Part shown: in pieces, positions 19,452 to 29,601 of the stretch
Layout of the letters: the number at the start of each line of letters is the position of its first letter
How positions within the stretch are numbered: position 1 is the stretch's first letter
Assembly: GCA_024196135.1 (NCBI GenBank)
Contig: JAMQCK010000011.1
Span: 124,001 to 188,000 of the forward strand
Length of the DNA stretch: 64,000 bases
Source of the DNA: Pleurotus ostreatus/Saccharomyces cerevisiae fusant
Lineage: Eukaryota > Opisthokonta
Reading direction: 5' to 3'
The notes under the pieces: generated by a model
What the model was told of the DNA's origin: nothing
Databases searched by the model: none
What the model saw: only the letters and a program-made list of their open reading frames with translations
Position numbers and translations under genes: made by a program

Positions 19452-20747
19452 CTAGAACTCCGTCCGAGGCTCAGGTTTTTTGCTAACCATAAGGTACATC
19501 GGGGTGAAGAGCTACGCGGGAATGGTAAGCCAGGATTATTCGAGAACAGACTGAACGGACGCACCTTCTTCTGCCCACCCTCCACCAAGCACTGCGCCGC
19601 CACCCGCAACGCCTCGCCCACATCATGCGTCCCCTTCGGCACCATCCCCACCAGCTCCAGCACGCGCATCACATTATGCGTCACCAACATCCCGCTCCAG
19701 CTCATCCGCCACACCGTGAAGTAGTCCCACGCCGTCTGCGCGTTGCTGATGTTCCCCTCCAGCGGGTAGTACCACGGCACCGCATCGGGGCGCTCCGCCA
19801 GATCCTCCTCGTGCTGGAGCTCGAACCCGACGGCCGTGACGGCGTCGCGCGCGGCGGCGATGGGCCGCATCTCGGGGATGCCGTTGCCGAACTCGATCTC
19901 GCGCTGGAGCTTGTGGTGCGCGGGGTCGGCGGGGTCCCAGCGGTCGGTCATGAGCCACTCGTAGACGCCGAAGGTGCCGCCGGGCTTGAGGACCTTGAAG
20001 ATCTCGCCGTAGACGCCCTCGAAGCTGGGGGCATGAACGGTGGCTTCGATGGCGTAGACTGAAGGGGAAGGGTCAAAAAATGAGAGCACCAAAGGAACAG
20101 GGTATGAATTACCTGCATCGAAGTAGTTCTTGCCAAACTGCTCTTCCAGGCGCATGAAGTCGCCCTTGACGAAAGAAACCTTGCCCTCGAGGCCGGCCTC
20201 CTTCGTGTACTTGCGCGCACGAGCAATCTGGAAAGCATCTTCAGGACACACGTTCAGAGTCAACGAGTAGCAATCCGCTGACCTGGAAGTCATTGTTGTT
20301 CAGCCCAATGATCTGCACGTCCGCGAAGCGCGCGATCTGCCGTGCGGGGCCGCCGACACCGCAGCCAACATCCAACACGCGCATGCCCGGCTTGAGATTC
20401 ATCTGCGCGGCGAGGTAGTGCTCGTGCCGTGCGAGAGATGCGGCGAAGCTCTCGCCCTTGTAGAAGCGCGAGAAGTGAAAGGAGGTGCCCCAGCCGTACT
20501 CGTAGAGTTCGGTCGCGCCGTCGTAGTAGCCTGTATTGAGTGAGCACAGGAACGACAAGATTACAGTCCAAGTGAAATGCGTACCATTCACGACGTCCGT
20601 GTAGCTGTCGACGCGGTTGTCCTTGTCAACTTCGCCATCCTTGTTCATGTCCTTTTGCCAGAACTTGGTGTAGTTCTCAATGCGCTGACCCACGCGGCCA
20701 TCCTTCTCAGGGACGATGAGAGCTTTGGAGGCAGTCTCGGCGGACAT
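19452..20747 (-). CDS. ERG6: Sterol 24-C-methyltransferase
   Basis: It transfers a methyl group from SAM to C-24 of the sterol side chain in ergosterol synthesis, at the ER or lipid droplets. Five exons join in frame: 20747-20585, 20530-20283, 20227-20113, 20058-19565 and 19511-19452, giving 359 residues. Family hallmarks are [18 protein letters not shown] (sterol-binding region), SAM motif [50 protein letters not shown] and the C-terminal [16 protein letters not shown]. The start [17 protein letters not shown] was preferred over an upstream in-frame ATG at 20834 because it gives the normal family length. All key motifs are intact. Confidence 0.95.
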
Positions 20748-22082
20748 GGTGTTGGAGGGAGGAAAGACGGAGGGATAGATGGTGTAGGACCGGTTAGAGA
20801 GGGTGGGCGATGAAGACGCCATGTCCACCGTCATCCACCTTTATGAGCGTAGCCATCGTATCATTCCGCAATAACATCAGGTCATATTTGTGCGGAAGAC
20901 GGCTGGGAGGTGGGTACAGTCGCAGGATGTCTTCCGCTGCACCTCAGGCCGGCGCTCAAAAGTGGTCCGATTTCGGCTGGCGGTAAATTGCGGTCGCTGT
21001 CAAGGCACGCGTATCTCCTTCCTTTGTAACCTCACCGACGTGGCTACGAGCATCCATAAGGCCATATTCACAGTAATGATACAGCGTTTTCGGAAAACCT
21101 TGTCATCTGCAACTTTTTTCTGAGCGTCGTCCAAAAACCCTAAGAATAGAAAAACCCAAAGATAGATGCTCACTTCCTGCTTGAAGCGCGCGTTGCGGCT
21201 CGCGGGGCGGGGACGCCAAGCCCAACGTCGACGAGGGCAGGCAAGGACTCAGCGACTCTGTAGCCCTCAAGCGATGGCTCATGGGCGGCCTCTGCACAAG
21301 TCGATGCTCTGACGCTCGACTTGCGACTTTCCCGGCAGTCAGACGGCCTTCAATCGTCTTCAACAACATCGGGAAGCCCGCCAGAGCTGCCTTGGGGACT
21401 CTGCTCACCGTCGAGGAAGTCAGCTTGGCGTCGTGCGCCTGCCAGGAACTTCGCAGCCGTTCCCACGAGTTTCGTGTTTTGGGTTTTTGGGACAGCGCAC
21501 GAAAAAAGTTCGTTCATGACAAGGTTTTCCGAAAACGCTGTAGTGATGTCAATCCAAGTTTTGAGATTGGTGGAATGGCGATGGCGAGTGAGAAGGCGCG
21601 ACTTGATTAATAATTCCTTGACACGTGCGAAGTCACATGATTGGTTCAACTTTTTGGTACGCCCCATTAGGCTCCCTTCGCGCCCAGGAATCTTCCGTCT
21701 ACAGCGGGCTGGACAGTCAGGGAGGGAAGTATCAGCGTAGACATGAGACCCTCGACTGACAACCGAAATTTTCAAGTAGTGTGCTGCGATGGCTTCTGCA
21801 TGAATCAGGTGGGAACTTTGACATGACCTGCGCCCTTGCAGCCGCACGAACGCAGTTCAAAAAAGCTTCGCTGAAGTAAGAAGATAGCGGTTAGCCTGCT
21901 CACCGCAGCTTGGAAGGTCCTCGTGGCTTCCTGGCCCATTCAAGTCGACAATGACTTGGAATTAGAAGGGAAATGCCATTTGAGTCGCTGTAAGCGCAGC
22001 TACGCCGACTTGAATGTGATGACAGCCCTGCTAGGTATAAAGGGCGGTGCCCGACCGACGTCTCAACTCGATCACCAGCGCA
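20748..22082. other. Intergenic region containing a MITE
   Basis: It holds the ERG6 promoter at its left and, at 21082-21540, a short inverted-repeat element. Outside the element I see no gene. Overlapping frames on both strands around 21350-21850 lack recognisable motifs. Confidence 0.5.
21082..21540. mobile_element. MITE with TA target duplication (Tc1/mariner-like ends)
   Basis: The left end from 21082 (CAGCGTTTTCGGAAAACCTT and on to TGTCAT) is the exact reverse complement of the right end up to 21540. The perfect terminal match is 25 bp. It continues inward imperfectly over roughly 60 bp, including ACTTTTTTC and the CCAAAAACCC blocks. Both ends are bounded by TA (21080-21081 and 21541-21542), as for Tc1/mariner or pogo/Fot1-type elements. 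The 459-bp interior encodes no transposase, so it would need enzyme supplied in trans. Confidence 0.8.
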
Positions 22083-22671
22083 ATGCTCACCACGCAACGC
22101 CTCCAGCTTAGGGCCTTTACCGACGCTGACTACGTTTATTGGACCAGCATTTGGAACGATCCCGCCAACCAAGCCCTCTTCAGTGAAGACCTTATAGCCC
22201 CGATGGCGTCTCTGTCCACCGACGAGCTTCGCAGGCGGGACCGAACGTAAATACTCTACCTCAGTATCACGATCAAGTCTTCAGGCGAGCTCATTGGCTG
22301 CGTGACTGCGACCAAACCCAACGCGCGCTCGCGACGGTCAAGCTTGGCTGTCATGATAGCTAAGGATCATCCGTGGTTTGGTTGCGATATCGAAGCAATA
22401 CAGGCAGTTATCAAACACTGCTTCGAGGTGAACACGATACACCGCGTGTCGCTCAGCGTCTTCGCCAACAATCAGGTCGAATTGAAGCACTACAAGGAGC
22501 TGTAAGCTATCCTCCTGCTGGCCGAGATGACTCGAGAAGTAGCTAACCTTCGTCAGCGGCTTCATCGAGGAAGGCAGGAGGCGTGCGGTGTATTGGAAGG
22601 GGCCAGGAGAATGGGAAGACATAATTGACTTGGGGATGCTGGACTCTGACTACTTTGGAAAGGCAACCTAG
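22083..22671 (+). pseudogene. GNAT acetyltransferase with an in-frame stop
   Basis: The frame starts MLTTQRLQLRAFTDADYVYW, typical of RimJ/RimL-type GNAT proteins. It continues through SGELIGCVTATKPNARSRRS, AVMIAKDHPWFGCDIEAIQA, HRVSLSVFANNQVELKHYKE and, after a clean intron (22502-22556), GFIEEGRRRAVYWKGPGEWE, ending at TAG 22669-22671. This would give 177 codons, but codon 56 is TAA (22248-22250), so the reading is broken once. An alternative is a 57-nt intron at 22208-22264 (weak donor GTCTCT, acceptor CTCAG). That removes the stop and keeps frame, but it also deletes a segment that looks homologous to the family core (DRT-stop-ILYLSITIKSSGEL). I favour a recently inactivated gene. Confidence 0.6.
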
Positions 22672-23316
22672 GTGCGAGCAATCTATACATTTGGGCAAGT
22701 GGTTAATCATGGGCAAGGATGATTTCAGTGTCAACACCGACCGTATGTCACGTCACTGTCGTCACGCTGCTCCCCGTCAAGCATTCCTTAGCTATTCTAT
22801 GTTGCTCCACATCGAGTCAAAACCACCCCATAATCGTCAAATGAGCAAGGATGCTTATGTAAATTTTTCGTGTCGTCGTGAGTAGGTTGGATTAGTATAT
22901 ACAGTGCTACCATGTAGTCCAATGCAGTAGTAGCAGATACAGATAAGTGCAGCAGGCGTGTCGTACATATGAATACTTTACAGGATCGTAGCGGTACATG
23001 CACACAACATGTCATCATCATCATCCAATGAGCGACCAACAATCAACGCGCCGATCCAAGCAGCAGCGATCCCCTTCCATCCAGCTGAGGTCCATCCACA
23101 GAGCTGAGGGCCCACAAACCAGGCTGAGGGTGTCCCCAACCAAGCTGAGGCCCGTCGACCAAGCCGATCCATCGACCAAGCCGTAAATCCATCAACCAAG
23201 CTCGGTGTGCGTATCCAATCTAGGGATCCGCGTCCGAGCAAGCAAAGCGTCCACATCAAGCAGACCCAGAGAAGTTCGAATGCATGCACAAGAAAGCAAG
23301 CGTCCACGCCAGCCGA
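22672..23316. other. Intergenic region with degenerate repeat
   Basis: About 640 bases between the GNAT pseudogene and the 3' end of the ankyrin gene. It holds the repeat at 23080-23215 and nothing else I can identify. Confidence 0.45.
23080..23215. repeat. Degenerate minisatellite, CCAAGCTGAGG core
   Basis: Motifs AGCTGAGGTCCATCC, AGCTGAGGGCCCAC, GGCTGAGGGTGTCC and AGCTGAGGCCCGTCGACC follow one another, then ACCAAGCC repeats. The unit is roughly 20 bp with high divergence. Confidence 0.6.
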
Positions 23317-26051
23317 CTATACACAAGTCCGATGCTTGACCGCGCGGACCGAGTCCCGGATGATGCAGAGCCACTCGCCCACGCGCTGCAGCTCCTCCGT
23401 CGCGCCCTCCAGCCCGACCTCGACCTTGCGGAAGAGCAGGCGCCGCAGCAGACGCACGTCATCATCGTCGTCGCCCTCGATGAGAGTCTCGGCGATGGAC
23501 GAGGCGGAGGACATGGTCTGCATGGAGAGGACGGACTTGGAGGAGGCGAGGGAGTTTTGGCTCGACCAGGAGCGCAGGTTGTTGGGGGTGTAGATCGAGG
23601 AGGCGTCGGTATCAGAGAAGCCCTGGTTGAGGAGCTCGCTTCGTCTCTGGGAGAGGCGTTCTCAGCAAGAATCAAAGTAATAGATGGAGGGATGCGCACC
23701 CTTAGACACCGGCCAACGACTCGCTCGGCCCGCGAGGTAGAGTGCGATGCTTGGTCGATGTACTTTTGAGCCTACCAGAAGATTAGCCAGATCACTCTGA
23801 GGTCGATTGGCGCACGTACCACAGCCAGAGCGTCCACGATCCGATGCATATCCCGTCCAACCGCATCCAACACCGCACTACACAGCTCCAATGCGCACGA
23901 CATCGGCTCGCGACCCGAGCAGCTCGACGACCTCCCCTCGACCGACGCCGCTCGCGGGAACGGCGACGACGTCCGCGACGGCGTCGTGGGGGTACTCGGC
24001 CGATCCGCCATCACCTTCTTCCTCAACCACGCCTTGAACTTCGCCGACTTCGACTGCTTCGCCGGACCCTCCACGCCCTTCGTCGGCGACGGCGACTTCG
24101 ACTTGTCCGTCAGAGCCAACAGCGCGAGGTCCTCCTCGACCGCCGTCGCCTGCGAGTCCTCGGACTCGCGGTTCCGCTTGCGCCGCTCGATCCCGCGCTC
24201 GCGCATCGCGGCGGCGACCGCGCGCGACACGGCGTAGAACGACTGGTCGACCTTGTCGAAGAGCGCGCGCAGCTCGTGCAGTTCGCGCACCGTGTCCGTG
24301 CAGCGGGAGCGCAGGCGCGGGATGATGAGGCGCGAGAGGCGGGACGTCTCACCGAGCAGAGCGCGCTGCTGGTCGACGTCGCGCGTTGCGCGCTTCGGCA
24401 GGGGGCGCGTGAGCTGGGAGAGGTTGGAGAGCATCTGCGTGCTGAGGGCGAACATGTCGTCGTCGGAGGTGACGGGGACCGGGAAAGCGCTGCTGACGGT
24501 CATAACCGACGAGCTCGAGGCCATGCTGCGCAGGGGGCGCACAGTACGGCAAGACAGCGACGACGCAGCTCTGCGACCCTCCATGTCAACACCGAAGACT
24601 GACCGGAACTCTGGGCGAGCTACTTCGAGCGCTGTCAAGCTATCATTGCACATCAGTAAGAAAGTAAGCATAATGAGCAATGTGGCGGACTTACCCTCGC
24701 GCGTTGCGCATCTCGCGAATGCTCCCTGTCGGGTCGCATTCCAAGAAGATGGACAGCAGTGTCATGGATGTGCCATGCTCGGCCGCGACATGAATGGGCG
24801 TCTCTTCCAGGCGATCCGTCACCGCCAACGGTACGCGCAAGTCGCGAATGAGATGCAGGGCGAAGTTGTAGAGTAGCTCGGGGTCCTCAGGAAGCTCTTG
24901 GCTCAGAGCAAGCAAATGCAGAGGCGAAAACTGCTCGTTCGGCGTGAACAGAGATACGTCCGCACCTGCGAGATAGAGCGCGTCGAGAATATCGAGGGAA
25001 GGCGTCGAAGATACGCAGTGGTGTATAGGGCTCCAGCCTTCGTGATCAGGCTGATTGACGAGGAGCGGCGAGTAAGAGAGCCCATCCGCATCCGGGAAGA
25101 GCAGAGACATGACAGTCGGGATGTCAGACGCGATGATTGCACAGATGAGTGCGTCCGTCAGGCGTCGCATGCACTTGGGCACGAACTGGGCGAGCGCCGG
25201 CGGCTCCAGCGGGCCCGAGTTGCGCTCGACAAACGCAGATGCACTTGCAACGAGGTGGTCATTATGCGGGCGCGTCGTCGCGCGCATCGCGGCCTGCAGC
25301 TGCTGGTAGCGCTGCCGCCTCAGCGACATCTCCGTCATCCACAGGATCTGCGGCTGGTCCCCGACGCTGAACTGGATGCAACTGCGGTGATTGCTGTCCC
25401 GCAGGTCCGGGCGCGCGCCGCGCTCGAGCTATGGGAAAGAAGAGGCGGATATTAAGCACCCCTGCCATCGTCCGTGAACATCGGGGCAGGCTTACCAGAA
25501 ATTTGCAGACTTCGAGGCTCCCATCGCGTGCGGCGTCTAGGGGTGGGCACGTATGAGAACGGGGGATGGGACGCGATCAAGGGAGTGGGAACGTACACAT
25601 CAGGGGCGTCGCGTTATGGCCGTCCCTCCCGTCCACGGCTACGGCACCGTCGCTCGCGTCGAGCAGGATCTGGACGACCTTGAGCATGTTCAGCCAGGCC
25701 GCCAGTCCGAGCGCAGTCGCGCCCTTCAGATGGGCTTGCGCCGCGTTCAGCGTAAACATCGTTGCGTCCGGGTGGGAAACAAGCAGCTCGATGATCTGCA
25801 GGCGCTCGGAGGTAAGGAATGACGAGCTCGATGGGTCGACCGAGTGCCAGCTGCATCACACGCGTCAGCACACGAACGTGAAAGAGAGCTCAGCGCACGT
25901 ACTCCTCGCCGCCGATCGCGCATACCAGCGCCGTCCGGCTGTCCTCCATGAGCTCGTTCACGTCCGCGCCCGCGCCCAGCGCACGCCTGACGCCAGTAAG
26001 GTCGCCCGCGAGGGCGTATGTATGCAGGGCATAGTGACCCAGGGTGCGCAT
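23317..26051 (-). CDS. Ankyrin-repeat protein, 799 residues
   Basis: Seven exons join in frame: 26051-25903, 25850-25597, 25536-25496, 25428-24695, 24639-23820, 23771-23700 and 23646-23317. The N-terminal half is built of ankyrin repeats, for example LHTYALAGDLTGVRRALGAG, LGLAAWLNMLKVVQILLDAS, TPLMYAARDGSLEVCKFLLE, GWSPIHHCVSSTPSLDILDA and TPIHVAAEHGTSMTLLSIFL. The C-terminal half is a predicted mostly helical region (RELHELRALFDKVDQSFYAV, GVEGPAKQSKSAKFKAWLRK) with Ser/Pro-rich linkers and a terminal helix (LRRLLFRKVEVGLEGATEEL). Ankyrin arrays are protein-binding scaffolds and no catalytic domain is visible. The arrangement resembles uncharacterised agaricomycete ankyrin proteins, and the partner is unknown. 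Every splice junction keeps frame with canonical sites. Confidence 0.82.
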
Positions 26052-26761
26052 CGCGTCGCGCGTCCGGCTGTCGGTGAGTCTTCGTAAGAAAAGGTTCGTC
26101 GAGTACAGGTACAAGCAGGGTCCGTCAGTCAGGCGCGTCCGTCGGCGGCAGAGGGGCGGTGACGCGCAGGGGGAAAATCGGGAAAAATGAAGTAAGAGGG
26201 TGCGCTGGGGTACGTACGCTTTAAATGAGCTGGCGGGGAATACATATGGAGAGTTTCGGCGCGCAATGAGGCGCGCACGTAACAAAAGTGCATCTGCTCA
26301 CCGCCTCGAGGCGTTAGGGTGAGGCGACACGCGCCCGCCCGGATCCCTCGAATCCTCGGAATTAGATGCCTTCGGAGATGCCTTGGGATCACCAGAACGC
26401 AGAACGTGGCCCCGGAACACTGACATGCAACTGACATGACCGTCTAGCGCAAGCCCCAATCCGGCCATAAAGACCCCCAGCCCATTGTTTTTCCCACTAT
26501 CAATTGCGAGTCGTGCGCGGGCAGCAAATAGTAGTTGTGTGCGTGAGGTAATGTACAGATTCGTGTTGCAGTATGTATATTTCAATCAAAACAGCTATGC
26601 GTGGACGTGAACTCGTGGGGAAGCAAGGCAGGCGCCGTGGACAGCGATCCTGCACGTAACCCAATACCAACGAATAAAATACAGGATCAGAGGCGCGATG
26701 GCGATAGCATGAGGAACAGTCTGTAGATACACCGTGTCCATTCAGCGTAGTCCGAACGAGG
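26052..26761. other. Intergenic region between the ankyrin gene and MEX67
   Basis: About 710 bases containing the ankyrin gene promoter and the MEX67 3' flank. No gene, repeat or RNA was recognised. Confidence 0.45.
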
Positions 26762-29171
26762 CTAGATGACTGCCGTGAACGCGTCGGGCGGGAGCGTTGC
26801 CTGTGGTCATCGGTCATTCCAGTACTCAGTCGACGAACGGAGGCACGAACCTTAACCGCTTCGAAGTTCGCCCACGCTCTATCCAGATCCCACGAGTTGC
26901 CTACCAGACACTCGACGGAGTAGCTGACAGTCAACCCGGAACGGCGGCAGAGCTCGAGCACCATGGGCCGCTGCAGTTCCGGCTAACAAAAGTATCAGTA
27001 TCATGATCAGACACGAGAACGGACACCGAGCACGTACCACGGCATCGAGCGCCGCCTGCTGCGCGGGCGGGAGAGCAGGTGTAGGTATAGGCTTCGGTTT
27101 CTGTACCGGCCCCTGCGCCTGCACCTGCAGCGGCCCCATGGTCCACACCTCGGGGCTCGAGTACGCGCGCACCATAAGCTGATCGTTCAAGATCGCGACA
27201 TCCCAGCCGGCGGCCTTGGCACTAGAAGGAATAAGATATTAAAATTCGACACGTTCTCCGGCCTCGAGCGCGGGAAACGTACCGCGAGCCATCAGCGGCT
27301 GGCGCCAGCAAGAACGTCCGATCAAAAGAACGAATGCCCTCTGGTCCGACTGGCGACACGTGTTAGCATGCAGCCTGATATTCCCGGGATATCCTGCCTC
27401 ACCTTCGGTAAACTCGCCATGCACGACGAGCATGAGGGCCATACTCGTGCCGTGCTTGACCGGGAACGCATCGATGCAGAACTTCTCGCTCGTGGACGCC
27501 ATATCATGTCGTGTGCCCGGCAACTTGCAGAGCGTCTCCATTATCGCCTGCGGCCCAGTGTGTAGGCTCCGATGGGTCATCTCCCCGCCTTGTAAGCGGT
27601 TGAGGTTTCTTGATCCACCTTCGACGGCCGTGAACCAGTTGTTCCAAACCAGCTTCTTGTTGTTGGCCATCTTGTAGTGCAGGCCTTGTATACGTGCGCG
27701 GATAGGAATAGTGGCGTTGACAGAGTAGGAGAAGTAGGACGCGTCGTCGTAAACGTCTATTAATCCAGCCCGTTGGTTGTCGAACGTGGGGAAGTAGCTG
27801 CGATGGTAGCATGAGTATATCAGAGAAGTCCGATAGCCGAAAAGCATACCGCATGAGGAAATTGTTGATAAGTACGCCATCCACACCGGTAATGAACGAG
27901 CCGCCCATGGGTAACGGGAACGTCGTCGATTTGTTCACCGGTACGGGAGTAGATGATGAAGATGCCGCTGCCTCAGGGACGTCGAAGCTAATCTTCATGA
28001 TCGGTTCTTGGTCGAGCAGCTCAAGAGTCGTAAAGCGCCGTGCCATCTCACTAAGAATCCATTGATTAGCCCCAATTATACGATAAGTCGAGTCAACACA
28101 CAGTCTATACTGTTCGCCACGATTATGCTGGTACTCTGTGTCTCGTACAGGATTACCGCCGAGCAATAGTTCCCGCAGATGGATCATCTTGCCCTTGCGA
28201 GCAGCTATATGGTCCAGATCCCGCATGACTCGCAACTGGTTGTTCACGAGCGACAGGTTCTCGAGTTTAGGTAGATAATGGTTCAGCGACTTGAGATGGT
28301 CGCCGCGCAGGTCATTATTCGCCAGTGACAACGTCTGAACCTATATGACTCATTGTCAGCGCGGGGACGAATCTGCTATGGTAGGAAGACGCACCTCGGG
28401 CTTGAGCTCTGAGGCCAGCTTGTACAGGACAGCGGCTTCGCGAGCGGCGTCTTGCATATTTCTGTGTTGGATGACTCCAGGAACAGTAAGGTGGTTCTTC
28501 TTGACGAAGGGGTCTGAAGCCATGGCCTTTGAGAGAGTGAAGGTTAGCTAAGCGGCTCAGATGAAAGGACCTAGCGGACGCACCTCGAGATTCAGAAAGC
28601 GCGCTTCTGGATTCCATCTACTGTGCACGAATTCCCTGAGTTTGGCGACGGTGCTAACGGAGGCGCGGACGGGTATCCTTGATGGGGACTCCGAGACCGC
28701 GTTTCGTCGTGCGCGCGTTGAGCTCAGCGAGCTGCCGACGCGAGACGCGCCCCGGATCGAAAGCGAGTCCGAGGCCGCAGCGGCGGCGACTGCTTTGCGG
28801 CCAGCGGTCTGATGACGGGGCGCGCGCACGATGAATCACCGAACAAGACACCACGATCAGAGGGAGGAGGGACAAGGCGGGGCGGAGTTCGTAAGGGCTG
28901 CTGCATTGCTATGAGAAAAGTGAGTAGTATTTACCGCTTTAGCGCTCGAGGGGCCGGTGTTCTTGTACTGTTCGATGGGGTTCATGCGGTGGGAGCGGAG
29001 GCGCGAGTTGGTCTTGCGCCCGCCGGGCTTGTCGTGGTGCGTCGCGTCGCGCATCTTGGCGTCGCCCTCGCTGTCAGTCGCCTTGCGCTTGTTGCCAGCG
29101 AGGCCGACGCTGCGCAGCGTGGCGCTTGCGAGATTGCGCGGCGGTGCCGGCGCGGCTGGTGTTGGCATCAT
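26762..29171 (-). CDS. MEX67: mRNA export receptor MEX67 (NXF/TAP family)
   Basis: It carries messenger ribonucleoprotein through nuclear pores as a dimer with Mtr2. Ten exons join in frame: 29171-28935, 28808-28584, 28526-28395, 28340-28102, 28050-27850, 27797-27403, 27349-27283, 27221-27038, 26982-26851 and 26800-26762, giving 616 residues. The N-terminus is basic. The leucine-rich repeats read [28 protein letters not shown] and [13 protein letters not shown], and end [15 protein letters not shown]. The NTF2-like domain includes [38 protein letters not shown] and [12 protein letters not shown]. The UBA-like TAP-C domain is [20 protein letters not shown], then [14 protein letters not shown] and [13 protein letters not shown] short optional exon inside 28934-28809 (in frame, up to 19 residues) cannot be excluded. 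Confidence 0.92.
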
Positions 29172-29601
29172 TGTTGTTGTCGTGGCGGGCGGTGCGCGCG
29201 AAGAGCGCGGTCCTGGTCGTTACGCGTGTTGTGAGGAGTAGGGGAATGTGGGTTTGGGATGCGAGGACGGTTGTCGGCGCGACGAGATCGTGGTAAGTGG
29301 TAAACAGTGGTCACGGCAGACGCCGGCGCCCTTCTCGAAAAATGGCTGTGCTGCCACACGTGCAATGACGTCACGTGCATCTTTTCCAAGTTCAACTCTT
29401 ACTCTCCTTGTTCCTCAAAGGGACTGTTGCAGCATCTCCGCATGCTAGACCCTGTTTACTCGGACATACAGAGATCTTTGTTTCTAACTGCTACCTGCTG
29501 AAACCCTTCACGAGTTCAGTCTGATCGACAATCCTTGCGATGCCACCCCAATAAGCCACGTCGTTATTGTCAACACCTTCGCGTACTTCCTTCGATGCCA
29601 T
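29172..29601. other. Intergenic region upstream of MEX67
   Basis: About 430 bases: the MEX67 promoter and the 3' flank of the FAD oxidoreductase gene. Nothing else is visible. Confidence 0.45.

Noticed and set aside
24110..24602. Long plus-strand frames antisense to the ankyrin gene
   Set aside because: They are shadows of GC-rich coding exons, with Arg-rich translations and no conserved motif.
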